Below are positions 45,701 to 55,800 of a stretch of 64,000 nucleotides of DNA, piece after piece. Made by a program: the position numbers and the translations under genes. Position 1 is the stretch's first letter; each line of letters begins with the position of its first letter. Location: positions 45,734,806-45,798,805 of the forward strand of contig NC_134095.1 in NCBI RefSeq assembly GCF_000715075.1. The letters are read 5' to 3'. Origin of the DNA: Nicotiana tabacum (lineage: Eukaryota > Streptophyta > Magnoliopsida > Solanales > Solanaceae). A model generated the notes under the pieces. That model saw nothing but the letters and a program-made list of their open reading frames with translations. It searched no databases and was not told the DNA's origin.

Positions 45701-48045
45701 TACATTTAAGTTCTAGGTCGCCCACCAGTAAAATGCGGGAATACATTTAAGTTCTAGGTCGCCCACCAGTAAAATGCGGGAATACATTTAAGTTCTAGGT
45801 CGCCCACCAGTAAAATGCGGGAATACATTTAAGTTCTAGGTCGCCCACCAGTATAATGCGGGAATACATTTAAGTTCTAGGTCGCCCACCAGTATAATGC
45901 GGGAATACATTTAAGTTCTAGGTCGCCCACCAGTAAAATGCGGGAATACTTTTAAGTTCTAGGTCGCCCACCAGTAAAATGCGGGAATACATTTAAGTTC
46001 TAGGTCGCCCACCAGTAAAATGGCGGGAATACATTTAAGTTCTAGGTCGCCCACCAGTAAAATGCGGGAATACTTTTAAGTTCTAGGTCGCCCACCAGTA
46101 AAATGCGGGAATACATTTAAGTTCTAGGTCGCCCACCAGTAAAATGCGGGAATACATTTAAGTTCTAGGTCGCCCACCAGTAAAATGCGGGAATACTTTT
46201 AAGTTCTAGGTCGCCCACCAGTAAAATGCGGGAATACTTTTAAGTTCTAGGTCGCCCACCAGTAAAATGCGGGAATACATTTAAGTTCTAGGTCGCCCAC
46301 CAGTAAAATGCGGGAATACATTTAAGTTCTAGGTCGCCCACCAGTAAAATGCGGGAATACTTTTAAGTTCTAGGTCGCCCACCAGTAAAATGCGGGAATA
46401 CATTTAAGTTCTAGGTCGCCCACCAGTAAAATGCGGGAATACATTTAAGTTCTAGGTCACCCACCAGTAAAATGCGGGAATACATTTAAGTTCTAGGTCG
46501 CCCACCAGTAAAATGCGGGAATACTTTTATGTTCTAGGTCGCCCACCAGTAAAATGCGGGAATACATTTAAGTTCTAGGTCGCCCACCAGTAAAATGCGG
46601 GAATACATTTAAGTTCTAGGTCGCCCACCAGTAAAATGCGGGAATACATTTAAGTTCTAGGTCGCCCACCAGTAAAATGCGGGAATACTTTTATGTTCTA
46701 GGTCGCCCACCAGTAAAATGCGGGAATACATTTAAGTTCTAGGTCGCCCACCAGTAAAATGCGGGAATACATTTAAGTTCTAGGTCGCCCACCAGTAAAA
46801 TGCGGGAATACATTTAAGTTCTAGGTCGCCCACCAGTAAAATGCAGGAATACTTTTAAGTTCTAGGTCGCCCACCAGTAAAATGCGGGAATACATTTAAG
46901 TTCTAGGTCGCCCACCAGTAAAATGCGGGAATACATTTAAGTTCTAGGTCGCCCACCAGTAAAATGCGGGAATACATTTAAGTTCTAGGTCGCCCACCAG
47001 TAAAATGCGGGAATACATTTAAGTTCTAGGTCGCCCACCAGTAAAATGCGGGAATACATTTAAGTTCTAGGTCGCCCACCAGTAAAATGCGGGAATACAT
47101 TTAAGTTCTAGGTCGCCCACCAGTAAAATGCGGGAATACTTTTAAGTTCTAGGTCGCCCACCAGTAAAATGCGGGAATACATTTAAGTTCTAGGTCGCCC
47201 ACCAGTAAAATGCGGGAATACATTTAAGTTCTAGGTCGCCCACCAGTAAAATGCGGGAATACATTTAAGTTCTAGGTCGCCCACCAGTAAAATGCGGGAA
47301 TACTTTTAAGTTCTAGGTCGCCCACCAGTAAAATGCGGGAATACATTTAAGTTCTAGGTCGCCCACCAGTAAAATGCGGGAATACATTTAAGTTCTAGGT
47401 CGCCCACCAGTAAAATGCGGGAATACATTTAAGTTCTAGGTCGCCCACCAGTAAAATGCGGGAATACATTTAAGTTCTAGGTCGCCCACCAGTAAAATGC
47501 GGGAATACATTTAAGTTCTAGGTCGCCCACCTGTATAATGCGGGAATACATTTAAGTTCTAGGTCGCCCACCAGTATAATGCGGGAATACATTTAAGTTC
47601 TAGGTCGCCCACCAGTATAATGCGGGAATACATTTAAGTTCTAGGTCGCCCACCAGTATAATGCGGGAATACATTTAAGTTCTAGGTCGCCCACCAGTAA
47701 AATGCGGGAATACTTTTAAGTTCTAGGTCGCCCACCAGTATAATGCGGGAATACTTTTAAGTTCTAGGTCGCCCACCAGTAAAATGCGGGAATACTTTTA
47801 AGTTCTAGGTCGCCCACCAGTAAAATGCGGGAATACATTTAAGTTCTAGGTCGCCCACCAGTAAAATGCGGGAATACATTTAAGTTCTAGGTCGCCCACC
47901 AGTAAAATGCGGGAATACATTTAAGTTCTAGGTCGCCCACCAGTATAATGCGGGAATACATTTAAGTTCTAGGTCGCCCACCAGTATAATGCGGGAATAC
48001 ATTTTGTCTGTTCATTCCATATTCTAGGTCGCCCACAAGTATAAA
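42785..48045 (+). repeat. 41-bp minisatellite, about 127 copies
   Basis: Units contain TAGGTCGCCCACCAGT and AAATGCGGGAATAC. The first GGTCG is at 42805 and the last regular one at 47972, a distance of 126 x 41 + 1 bp. The single extra base is a G near 46023 (ATGGCGGG). Variation is confined mostly to ACATTT versus ACTTTT, GTAAAATG versus GTATAATG, and a few singletons. A decayed terminal unit follows at 48024. No spacer sequences are present. Confidence 0.97.
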
Positions 48046-48057
48046 TGCAGGCATGTC

Positions 48058-48142
48058 ATTACCAATAGGAGACGCACTTCCTCAGTTTAGTTTCACCATA
48101 GGAGACGCACTTCCTAAGTTTAATCTTACCAATAGGAGACCC
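48058..48142 (+). repeat. Short ~35-bp repeat, 2-3 copies
   Basis: ATAGGAGACGCACTTCCT and its continuation recur at about 48066 and 48100, with a partial third copy at 48133. Confidence 0.75.
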
Positions 48143-48179
48143 GCCTGTAGAACGGAGTTTGTTGTATGTCGAAGAAAAG

Positions 48180-48590
48180 AAGAAATCAGGCGTCCACCTG
48201 GAGAACAAGGACAAAGAAAAGAAGTAATCAGGCGTCCACCTGGAGAATAAGGACAAAAGAGAAGAAGAAATCAGGCGTCCACCTGGAGAACAAGGACAAA
48301 GAAAAAAAGAAATCAGGCGTCCACCTGGAGAACAAGGACAAAGAAAAATAGAAATCAGGCGTCCACCTGGAGAACAAGGACAAAGAAAAGAAGAAATCAG
48401 ACGTCCACCTGGAGAACAAGGACAAAGAAAAATAGAAATCAGGCGTCCACCTGGAGAACAAGGACAAAGAAAAGAAGTAATCAGGCGTCCACCGGGAGAA
48501 TAAGGACAAAGGAAGGAAGAAATCAGGCGTCCACATGGAGAACAAGGATAAAAGAAATAGAAATCAGGCACCCACCTGGAGAATAAGGGA
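48180..48590 (+). repeat. 42-bp minisatellite, 10 copies
   Basis: Units carrying ATCAGGCGTCCACCTGGAGA and ACAAGGACAAAG recur at 42-43 bp (48189, 48231, 48274, 48316, 48358, 48400, 48442, 48484, 48526, 48568). The repeat length is a multiple of 3, which produces a spurious antisense open frame. Confidence 0.95.
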
Positions 48591-49049
48591 ATACAATTGA
48601 AGTATTGAAGTCAAAAGCCCGCTCATATGAGAAAGGAGCACACTTAGAATCAATGAAGCAGAGGAATACAACAGGAATCCCCAGCAGGAAGCAATAAAAA
48701 TCCCCAGCATTCACAAAAGGCTGGTCAAAAAAGACAACAAGAAAACAAGAGGGGAAAAGAACCCAAGGTACGGAAGTGGAGAACAGATGTGGTCCGCTCA
48801 AGAACTAGCACCTACAACTAGCAGTATCAAGGTTCAAATCTGAAGTCTGTATGAAGCACCATTCAAGACTCAAGACCAAGTTTCAGAAGGCTTACAGATA
48901 GGAATCCCTGTAACTAGTAGCTGATAGGCTTAGTTAGTCTTTTTCAGTCTTCATTTTTTGTTGTAACGACAGGACGGTGGACCGGAACCTCAACGGAACG
49001 GCACCTCGATCGGCTCCTCACCTCGGTACACTCTACCATCTCTCTCATT

Positions 49050-49119
49050 TCCGAACTACACGGGGCCTGATTTCTGTATAACCAAGGATATGTAGGCAGC
49101 TCAGATACCAGGGCTTGGT
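49050..49119 (+). other. Recurrent stem-loop motif, copy f (before 3' LTR)
   Basis: CCGAACTACACGG, GCCTGATTTC and GGATATGTAGGCAGC. The stem CTACA/TGTAG shows a compensatory change relative to CTACG/CGTAG. No clear inner stem is seen. Confidence 0.6.
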
Positions 49120-49220
49120 CACATTCCTTTCCTTTCCGTAGTGTAGTCCCCTCCAAATAATGGTTGGGTCAAAAACACGTCTAGTCGTTCTTTGTCGGAA
49201 AACTCTTCGTGTTTCCAGTC

Positions 49221-49233
49221 AAAGAGGAGCAGC
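49221..49233 (+). other. Ogre-plus polypurine tract
   Basis: AAAGAGGAGCAGC lies directly before the 3' LTR and would prime plus-strand synthesis. It is almost identical to the Ogre-minus tract. Confidence 0.8.
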
Positions 49234-52144
49234 TGTAAGCACGTGATTTTTGACCCTCCCCGAGGATTTTCACATTTTTTTAGCATAAATATGTAATTGG
49301 GTCTAATATAGTCATTTTAACTATTTTACTTTATTTCGTTGCAAAAAGAAAAATCACAAAAATATATATATAAATTTTAGTTTATGTATTTCTCATAAAC
49401 TTGAAAAATACAAAAAATTGTACTTTATTTTGGTACTTTATATAAATTCGAAAATTACAAAAAAATATAATTCTATTAATGTTTTGTAGTCGTTTTAATT
49501 TTGGAAAAATACAAAAAATATTACTTTATATTTTGTCTTTATTAAAAAAACGAAAATTACAAAAAATAGTTTTATTAATATTTTATAGTCATTTTAACTT
49601 TGAAAAATACAAAAAATATTACTTCATATTTTATCTTAATATTTACGAAAATTACAAAAAATAGTTTTATTAATATTTTGTAGCTATTTTAAATCTTGAA
49701 AAATATTCAAAAAAAAAAAAAGGGATATAGTTTTGTTTAAATACTAGTCTTATTTTTGGTAGTTATTTTGCTTACATAGGACTAGTTAAGCAACGTTTTA
49801 CTATTTCTCGGGTTCGGGCAAAAGAATAATATTCGGGTTCAAACTACCCGGTTTTAGGCCTAATTTCGGACCTAACCCATAATAAACCGAGTCCAGGACA
49901 CATGGGGAACCCCACCACGCGTGGGGGACACAAATCTCGAACCCCACCACGCGTGGGCTCATTTTTTTGGGCAAACCCATTACAAAACACGGATGAAACA
50001 TTTTGAAAGGGGACGGATTTTTAAATTTTTGGAGGAAGAGACTATTCATCTCCTTCCTCCTTTGAAAGAACGAAAAGGCAAAAACCTACTGTAAAAACCA
50101 ACACCCCCTCCACCAGCTTCACGGACACCATCAACAAACCAACCTTCCCTCCGTCCCTTCACCAACGCCAAAACCACCCCAAACAACCAGCTCTTTCCGT
50201 CTCCGTCTCACCACCTCCGTCAACAACCAAAAACCATCCCTCGTCGTCACGCCAAAACCACCCCAAACAACCAGCTCTTTCCGCCTCCTCCATCACCACC
50301 GTCAACAAACCGCCATTGTTACCCATCCAGCTTCACCAACACCACTCCGTCACCTTCCCCACCACCCCACTCGTCGTCACTGTTCCCCAGCACCACGACC
50401 AGCAGCAACAACCCACCAGCTCGTCGTCCGCCACCAGCTCCATCCGTCGACCTCGCCCAGACCACCACCAAACATACCACCAGACCACCACCAAACAGAC
50501 CACCAAACATACCACCAAACAGACCATCAAACAGGCCCGTCGACTCTACTGTCGACCACCTGCCCCGACGACCCACTGCTGCTGAGCTCGCAGTCCCGCC
50601 CCCAGCTCCTGCTGCATCGTCACTGCCTATACGACTACTCCATCTCCTCCAAGCTCCATCACAACCGGAGGAACGAACGCAAAACCCTAACCAAACCCTA
50701 CCCCAAACCACCTGCTTCACCCGTTCCAACCAACATCTCGAAAAATCCAACAGCAGCAACAGTTTCTTGGTCCGAGCTCCCTGCTTCCATCGAGGTCGTC
50801 GTTGTTCGTCGAGGTCCGTCTTGAGTTCCGTCGGGGTCGTGTTTGTCGTTCCGAGGTTGCCGAGGTTCAAAGTTTTGTTCTTCATCCTTGTTTCATTTTG
50901 TTCGTTTCGCATGTTATGATTCAAGGCAAATGAGAGTATTTGATATTGATGAATGTCGACAATGCAATTTTTGTTGTTTTGTTAAAAAATGTTTATTTTT
51001 ATGGATAGTTACTGCATGTTTAAAGTGAATGTGAGAATGTATGAACGGTTGCGAGTCATCTTGGTTGAATCGTTTTTTTGTTTACCATGGATATTATTAT
51101 TTATTAGAATCGTTGTTTTCATTTAACCTCAGATGACGTCATGGGTAGAAAATCATAATTATTTTTAGGCTTGCCTTTAATAAAAATGAGACGAGCCTCG
51201 AAAAAATGCACAAGCTGCGGGGCCCTCACAGATATATGTATCATAATGAACACTTAGATTCTGGGACGGGCCGTTTAGAAAATTTCACGGCCTTACCCAA
51301 AATAATAATGCGCTAGTTGCTTTAGGCGCGCCTTTAATAATGTCATCTCCCTAAACTCGGGTGCACATTTATGTGACCCAAATCCAAATCTCAACGAAAT
51401 TGAAATGTGTCTCTAAATCGCGGGTACATTGATTGTAACGTGGTTCGAGATGCATGTCCATGACGTTGCAAATTCCTTTTAAAAAATAAGAATGAGATGA
51501 GCCTCGCCGAATAAAAACACAAATTGCGGGGCCCTCAGTAAATACTTGTTTAAAATTACTTAGAATTCAGGAGGGTCGTTTAGCGAATTTCACGGCCTCC
51601 GCAAAATAATAACGCGATAGTCTCTTTAGGCGCGTGTTTAATAATTTACTTTCTTAAGCTCGGGTGTGCATTTCATGCGACCCAAATCCAAATCTCAAAA
51701 CATCAAATAAAATGCGTTCCGGATTGTGGGTGCATTTCATGTGACGCAGTCCAAAGACGTGTTTTAAACGATGTTCACATTCTTGTAAAAACAATAATAA
51801 TAAAGCGGTTAAAAGTTAAAATTTGCACATAAGTTCATATTCGTATAAAATCAGATAATCAAGCCAAATATAACAGTTGAGCGACCGTGCTAGAACCACG
51901 GAACTCGAGAATGCCTAACACCTTCTCCCGGGTTAACAGAACTCCTTATCCGGATTTCTGGTACGCAGACTGTAATATGGAGTCATTCATTTCCTCGATT
52001 CGGGATTAAAATTGGTGACTTGGGACACCCTAAAATCTCCTAAGTGGCGACTCTGAAATAAATAAACCAATCCCGTTTCGATTGTCCTTTAATTGGAAAA
52101 AACTCCCTTGCGCCCTAGCGGGTGCGGAAAAAGGAGGTGTGACA
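49234..52144 (+). repeat. Ogre-plus 3' LTR (2911 bp, complete)
   Basis: It runs from TGTAAGCACG to GGAGGTGTGACA and is followed by GTGAC. It is near-identical to the 5' LTR, but has the 63-bp 3' tip that the 5' copy lacks. Its last 250 bp (CCTAACACCTTCTCC, GGCGACTCTGAAATAAA) resemble the inner end of the Ogre-minus LTR near 52960-53100 read on the minus strand, suggesting a conserved R/U5 block. Confidence 0.93.
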
Positions 52145-52149
52145 GTGAC
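52145..52149. repeat. Target-site duplication GTGAC, right
   Basis: It matches 25506-25510. On the minus strand it belongs to the ORF1 reading frame of Ogre-minus. Confidence 0.9.
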
Positions 52150-52179
52150 CATGCCGAATCTAGGGATTTCGTGCCTCAT
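52145..52179 (-). pseudogene. Ogre-minus ORF1, first codons
   Basis: The ATG at 52179-52177 opens a frame that, if the insertion and one GTGAC copy are ignored, continues in phase into the ORF1 fragment ending at 25505. An acceptor-like TTGCAG lies two bases upstream of the ATG. Confidence 0.7.
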
Positions 52180-52850
52180 TTCTGCAAGACAAATAAGGTT
52201 AGGCCTTACCCCCACCAGACTCGACTATTTAATACCAGCAATTAGCATGAAGCATTTAGTTCTCCAAATAAATGCACAGAACGTGGTGACGTCCGTTTGG
52301 GTTCAAGGAAACCTAGTGGACTTTGGTCAAGGCTATCTTAAAGGGTCATTATGTGGACAACATAACTGACCCGGCTAGGTTTGACCATGATGCATGCACA
52401 GTTTAACACAGTAAGGTTTCTATGGGATGTTAGACTGGTACCCTTGAGCGGACAACTCAAGGGGAAAAGGCATGGAACCGTCGACTACACCGCTGATCGA
52501 CTGGTTTTACCGCAAATATGCCCTTTCCGAATTTAAGGGGTAATAATATAGGAAGAGAGCAACCACTCATTATAAGCGTTGCTATGGTATTTTATTTGGC
52601 ACGAGTGGAGTATGATGTTGAGCATGGTTATGCAATAATTAAAAGCATGTTGACATGTATTTGCACATTAAGAAAGCAGTATATACAGTCGTTTTCATAA
52701 TTTAAGGTAATGGTAAAGGAAAGAAACAAAGAAGACAAGTCAGTTTTGTAGCTGAAAAGGAAATTGAATGCTTAAAGGAATTAAACAAGTTATTGCACAT
52801 AAAGAGGTATAAATTCATAATAACAGTTTGTAATGGTAAAAGCCTAAATA
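52180..52850 (-). other. Ogre-minus 5' leader
   Basis: This 670-bp non-coding leader lies between the primer site and ORF1. It holds the hairpin at 52441-52463, a donor-like GGGTACC next to it, and the acceptor-like TTGCAG before ORF1. No copy of the recurrent stem-loop motif was found. Confidence 0.65.
52441..52463 (-). promoter_or_regulatory. Leader hairpin with TGTCCG loop
   Basis: CCCTTGAG (52441-52448) is the exact complement of CTCAAGGG (52456-52463), giving an 8-bp stem with the minus-strand loop TTGTCCG. It is the counterpart of 28673-28691 in Ogre-plus; the loop is shared and the stem is spelled differently. Confidence 0.55.
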
Positions 52851-52868
52851 TCCCCAGCAGAGTCGTCA
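52851..52868 (-). other. Ogre-minus primer-binding site
   Basis: The minus strand reads TGACGACTCTGCTGGGGA, one mismatch from the TGGCGACTCTGCTGGGGA Ogre-type site. It lies 3 bp inside the LTR end at 52872. Confidence 0.8.
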
Positions 52869-52871
52869 TGC

Positions 52872-55800
52872 TGTCGCGCCCCCGTTTTCTCGTGAAATCG
52901 AGATTATGACATTTGGTATGGGACAACTCATTCCTTTTGGGAACTGGGTTTCCATTTGAAGAGTCGCCACCTAATAATTTAAGGTGAATTAGGACACCTA
53001 TAAGGTTCAATTCTAAGTTATTTGAACAACCAGAGATAGGGAAAGGGCTTGAAATTATCCTAAGGAGAAGGTGTTAGGCACCCCTGAAGATCCACTAGTG
53101 TGGTTCCCGACTAGATAGTTGATTGTGAATTTGTGCAATTTAGTAAATAGACAAGTATGAGCTCAAATATTAGGGGACTTAAATTTAAACGCATAAGATA
53201 AAGAACAATTAAAAGAAGAATTTATGAAAAGAAGTTTGCAAATAAAGGGAAAGGGGGTCCTAGGTTTATATTTAATATGAATCACATCAATGTGATACCC
53301 GATATGGCACTCCACAAAAAAGGGGATACACGTGGTATTAGAACACCGGTCATCATATCCATATCTATCCTTCCCACCCCGTTAAGATATCAAAGCGTGG
53401 ATTGGTCTCGATCACTATTGCATGTTATTACCCGTCCCATTCCTATCAGTCTCGGAGGAGTTTACGACTACTATTCCTAAAGGGGAGGGTTATTAGGCTG
53501 ATTTTGGTTTCAAAAGGTAAAAATCTAAGGCGACATACAAAACATATAATACTGCATGTTGGGGGAAGCATGTAAACAGATAAAATCTCATGCATACCTC
53601 CTCAAACAAAACACATAAATAGCATGACTTGCACATACTTTTAAGGTCTGATTAAAATACTAAAGATGAGGGGAGTTAATTATTGAAGTAGAGTAGTTTA
53701 TTACATAACTCAGATAAGAAGTCTGAATCAAGCCTACCTGTTGGTTGTAGCAATTAACAAAAACGGATTTAATTTTTATTACTATCATCACCTAAGGCTT
53801 GCCTAAGCGTTTGGGTGAAATGATATCTATTACTGATTTAGAAAGTGGAAAAATAGTAACAGTTTTAAAACGAACAATTGAGATCCTATAGACATGCTTT
53901 CTAAACCTCGTTAGATAAAGAAGGAAGGTTGTTTAAAACTGATTCAGAATAGACTGAATTTTAAACTGATTGCAGATCCTATAGGCAGGATGTCTAATAT
54001 TGCTCATTTTATTTATATAGACATGATTTCTAAAAGGGGTACTGATTCTTAACCTTATGAACGTGATATATGATTCTAACCAATTAGATCCTAGGAACAT
54101 GGTATCTAAATGTGACCATAATATGCAGAATTTAAGCAAGTCCTATAGGCATACTCTCTAGATGCAGAACATGCAGAAATTTAATAAAAACAGGATTTAT
54201 AGACATGGTATCTAACGTGCAGAATTACAAATGCATAATTTAAACAAACGGATCTTGTAGGCATGATTTCTAAAATGCAGAACTCAAAACATGTAGAATT
54301 TAAACGGTAGATCCTATATGCATGATTTCTACCCTTAAGCATGCATAATTACCCAACCCTTCTCACTAGACAACCCCAATGTTTATTATAAATTATTACA
54401 AACTGGATAATGGATTACATCAGAAAAGTACAAAAGAAAAGTTACAACCAGAGGAAGCCTGATTCTTGACTTCCTCTCTGAGTTATGGAATAAACCACCT
54501 CAAATGCCATTGATTCAAAGCCTTTCTCAGACTGGGTGTGTTAGAGTTCCCTAAGGGTCTCGAAGGACCCCGAGCAGTGCTTACACCCAGGTTTATGGAA
54601 CCATATTGGGATGAGTGCAGTGTGGAAGTGTCAGCCCTTATGTGTCCAAGTTCAGAGGGAGCTCATGGGTCCCAAGTCAAGGCTCAGACAAGAGGGGCAG
54701 AACCTAAGTCTAAGAAGATAGTGAAAGTGCAGGAACAGAGTCTTAAAACTGAGGGGATAAAGGAGAGGGGTAAAGGGTGATAGGGAGACAGTAATTAGTA
54801 ACACACAGAGTTAATAACTTCATACAAAGGGGGTCAGGGGTTGGAAATCCATTGCAAGGAGCCCATGTACATAGGCATGGATCAGCTTTGGGCATGCACA
54901 ACAATAGAAGGTGCTGACATGCCTATAAACCAATCAGAACACACAACATCTAGAGGAGACATGGAGGTTATGATACCAGGGGGATTAGGTTTGGGTCATG
55001 CACGGCAATGTCCAATATTGTCATGCCCCAAACCAACCACAGATACTAAACACCTTAGGGATGGGGATTTAGGATTCACAAGTTATAATAAGTAATGGAC
55101 AGAAGCATTAACTCAGAATAGGAAGAGGCAGATTACAACATGTTTAATAATGGAACTTGGTTAAATACAAACAGGAGACAAACAAGGATGGAAGAGACAG
55201 TAAAGAAACATGTTGTTGTTGGTGTAGAAGCTTAATTAAAACATACCAGTAAGATGCAAATGCAGAGAAAAATAAGAAAGCTTCCCACAGCCTAGTCTTG
55301 GCTTTCAGCTGGCTAGGTAAGGCAGCAATACAAGTAGCAACAGAGAAAAGAGAGAGATTTTAGTGGAGTGTGTGTTTGAACTCAAGTGTTTTATGCCTTG
55401 TGTTTGTGTGTTTGAAAGAAGAGAAGGTGGGTATTTATAGTTTTGAAAGCATGTAAAAAATAAGGCAATAAATGCGCATATGAAAGTAATCAGCAATTAG
55501 AATTAATCAACCAAGTGATTCCCCTTTAATTAAGGAATCACTTTTTTAACGGGGCTAACAGGTTTAAGAGAAGGAAAGAAAATCAGTTGGTAGGCCGACT
55601 GGTTATTACCATAAAAGGAAGTAGTAAAGCATTGAGTACACAATAGAGTCCAAGTACAGAGATACACTTGTTTTGGGGAAAGATTCAGCAAGGCAATAAG
55701 TAAGGAAAGGGATCAATCACTTTAACAGACGAGTAAAATTAGAGTTAACAAAAGAGAAGTTTTGAAATCAGTCCCAAAATTGAGAATCAATCAAAGAAGG

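Larger units (their letters stand above)
41115..49220 (+). other. Ogre-plus 3' UTR
   Basis: This is an 8.1-kb non-coding region dominated by tandem repeats: stem-loop motif e, three covarying hairpin units (41866-42045), a 740-bp unique stretch, the 41-bp array (42785-48040), a short 35-bp repeat (48058-48140), a 42-bp array (48180-48590), and stem-loop motif f. It also carries six TCCCCAGCA-type words (41754, 42097, 42512, 42531, 48678, 48701) that match the tRNA end and so complement the primer site. Open frames inside the arrays are repeat artefacts. Confidence 0.8.
25511..52144 (+). mobile_element. Ogre/Tat-like retrotransposon (Ogre-plus), 26.6 kb, complete ends
   Basis: The element is bounded by near-identical LTRs (25511-28346 and 49234-52144) and a perfect GTGAC duplication. 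Order: 5' LTR, damaged primer site, 3-kb leader, ORF1, gag-pro, intron-like spacer, pol, 8-kb repeat-rich 3' UTR, polypurine tract and 3' LTR. The extra ORF1, dual RNase H, gag-pro/pol split and giant size identify the Ogre/Tat group of Ty3/gypsy. It inserted into ORF1 of Ogre-minus in the opposite orientation. Gag-pro is open, but ORF1 and pol carry frameshifts or a stop, and the primer site is partly deleted. Confidence 0.95.

Noticed and set aside
48059..48571. 170-codon antisense open frame
   Set aside because: It is produced by a 42-bp tandem repeat whose length is a multiple of three; the peptide is a 14-residue repeat with no independent support.
42785..48590. CRISPR-like array of direct repeats
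   Set aside because: Units are contiguous with no unique spacers, the context is a plant retrotransposon 3' UTR, and no cas-like gene exists. It is a minisatellite.
54538..55095. Two 80-codon open frames in the Ogre-minus 5' LTR
   Set aside because: No recognisable domain and no codon pattern. The matching part of the other LTR is missing, so conservation cannot be tested.
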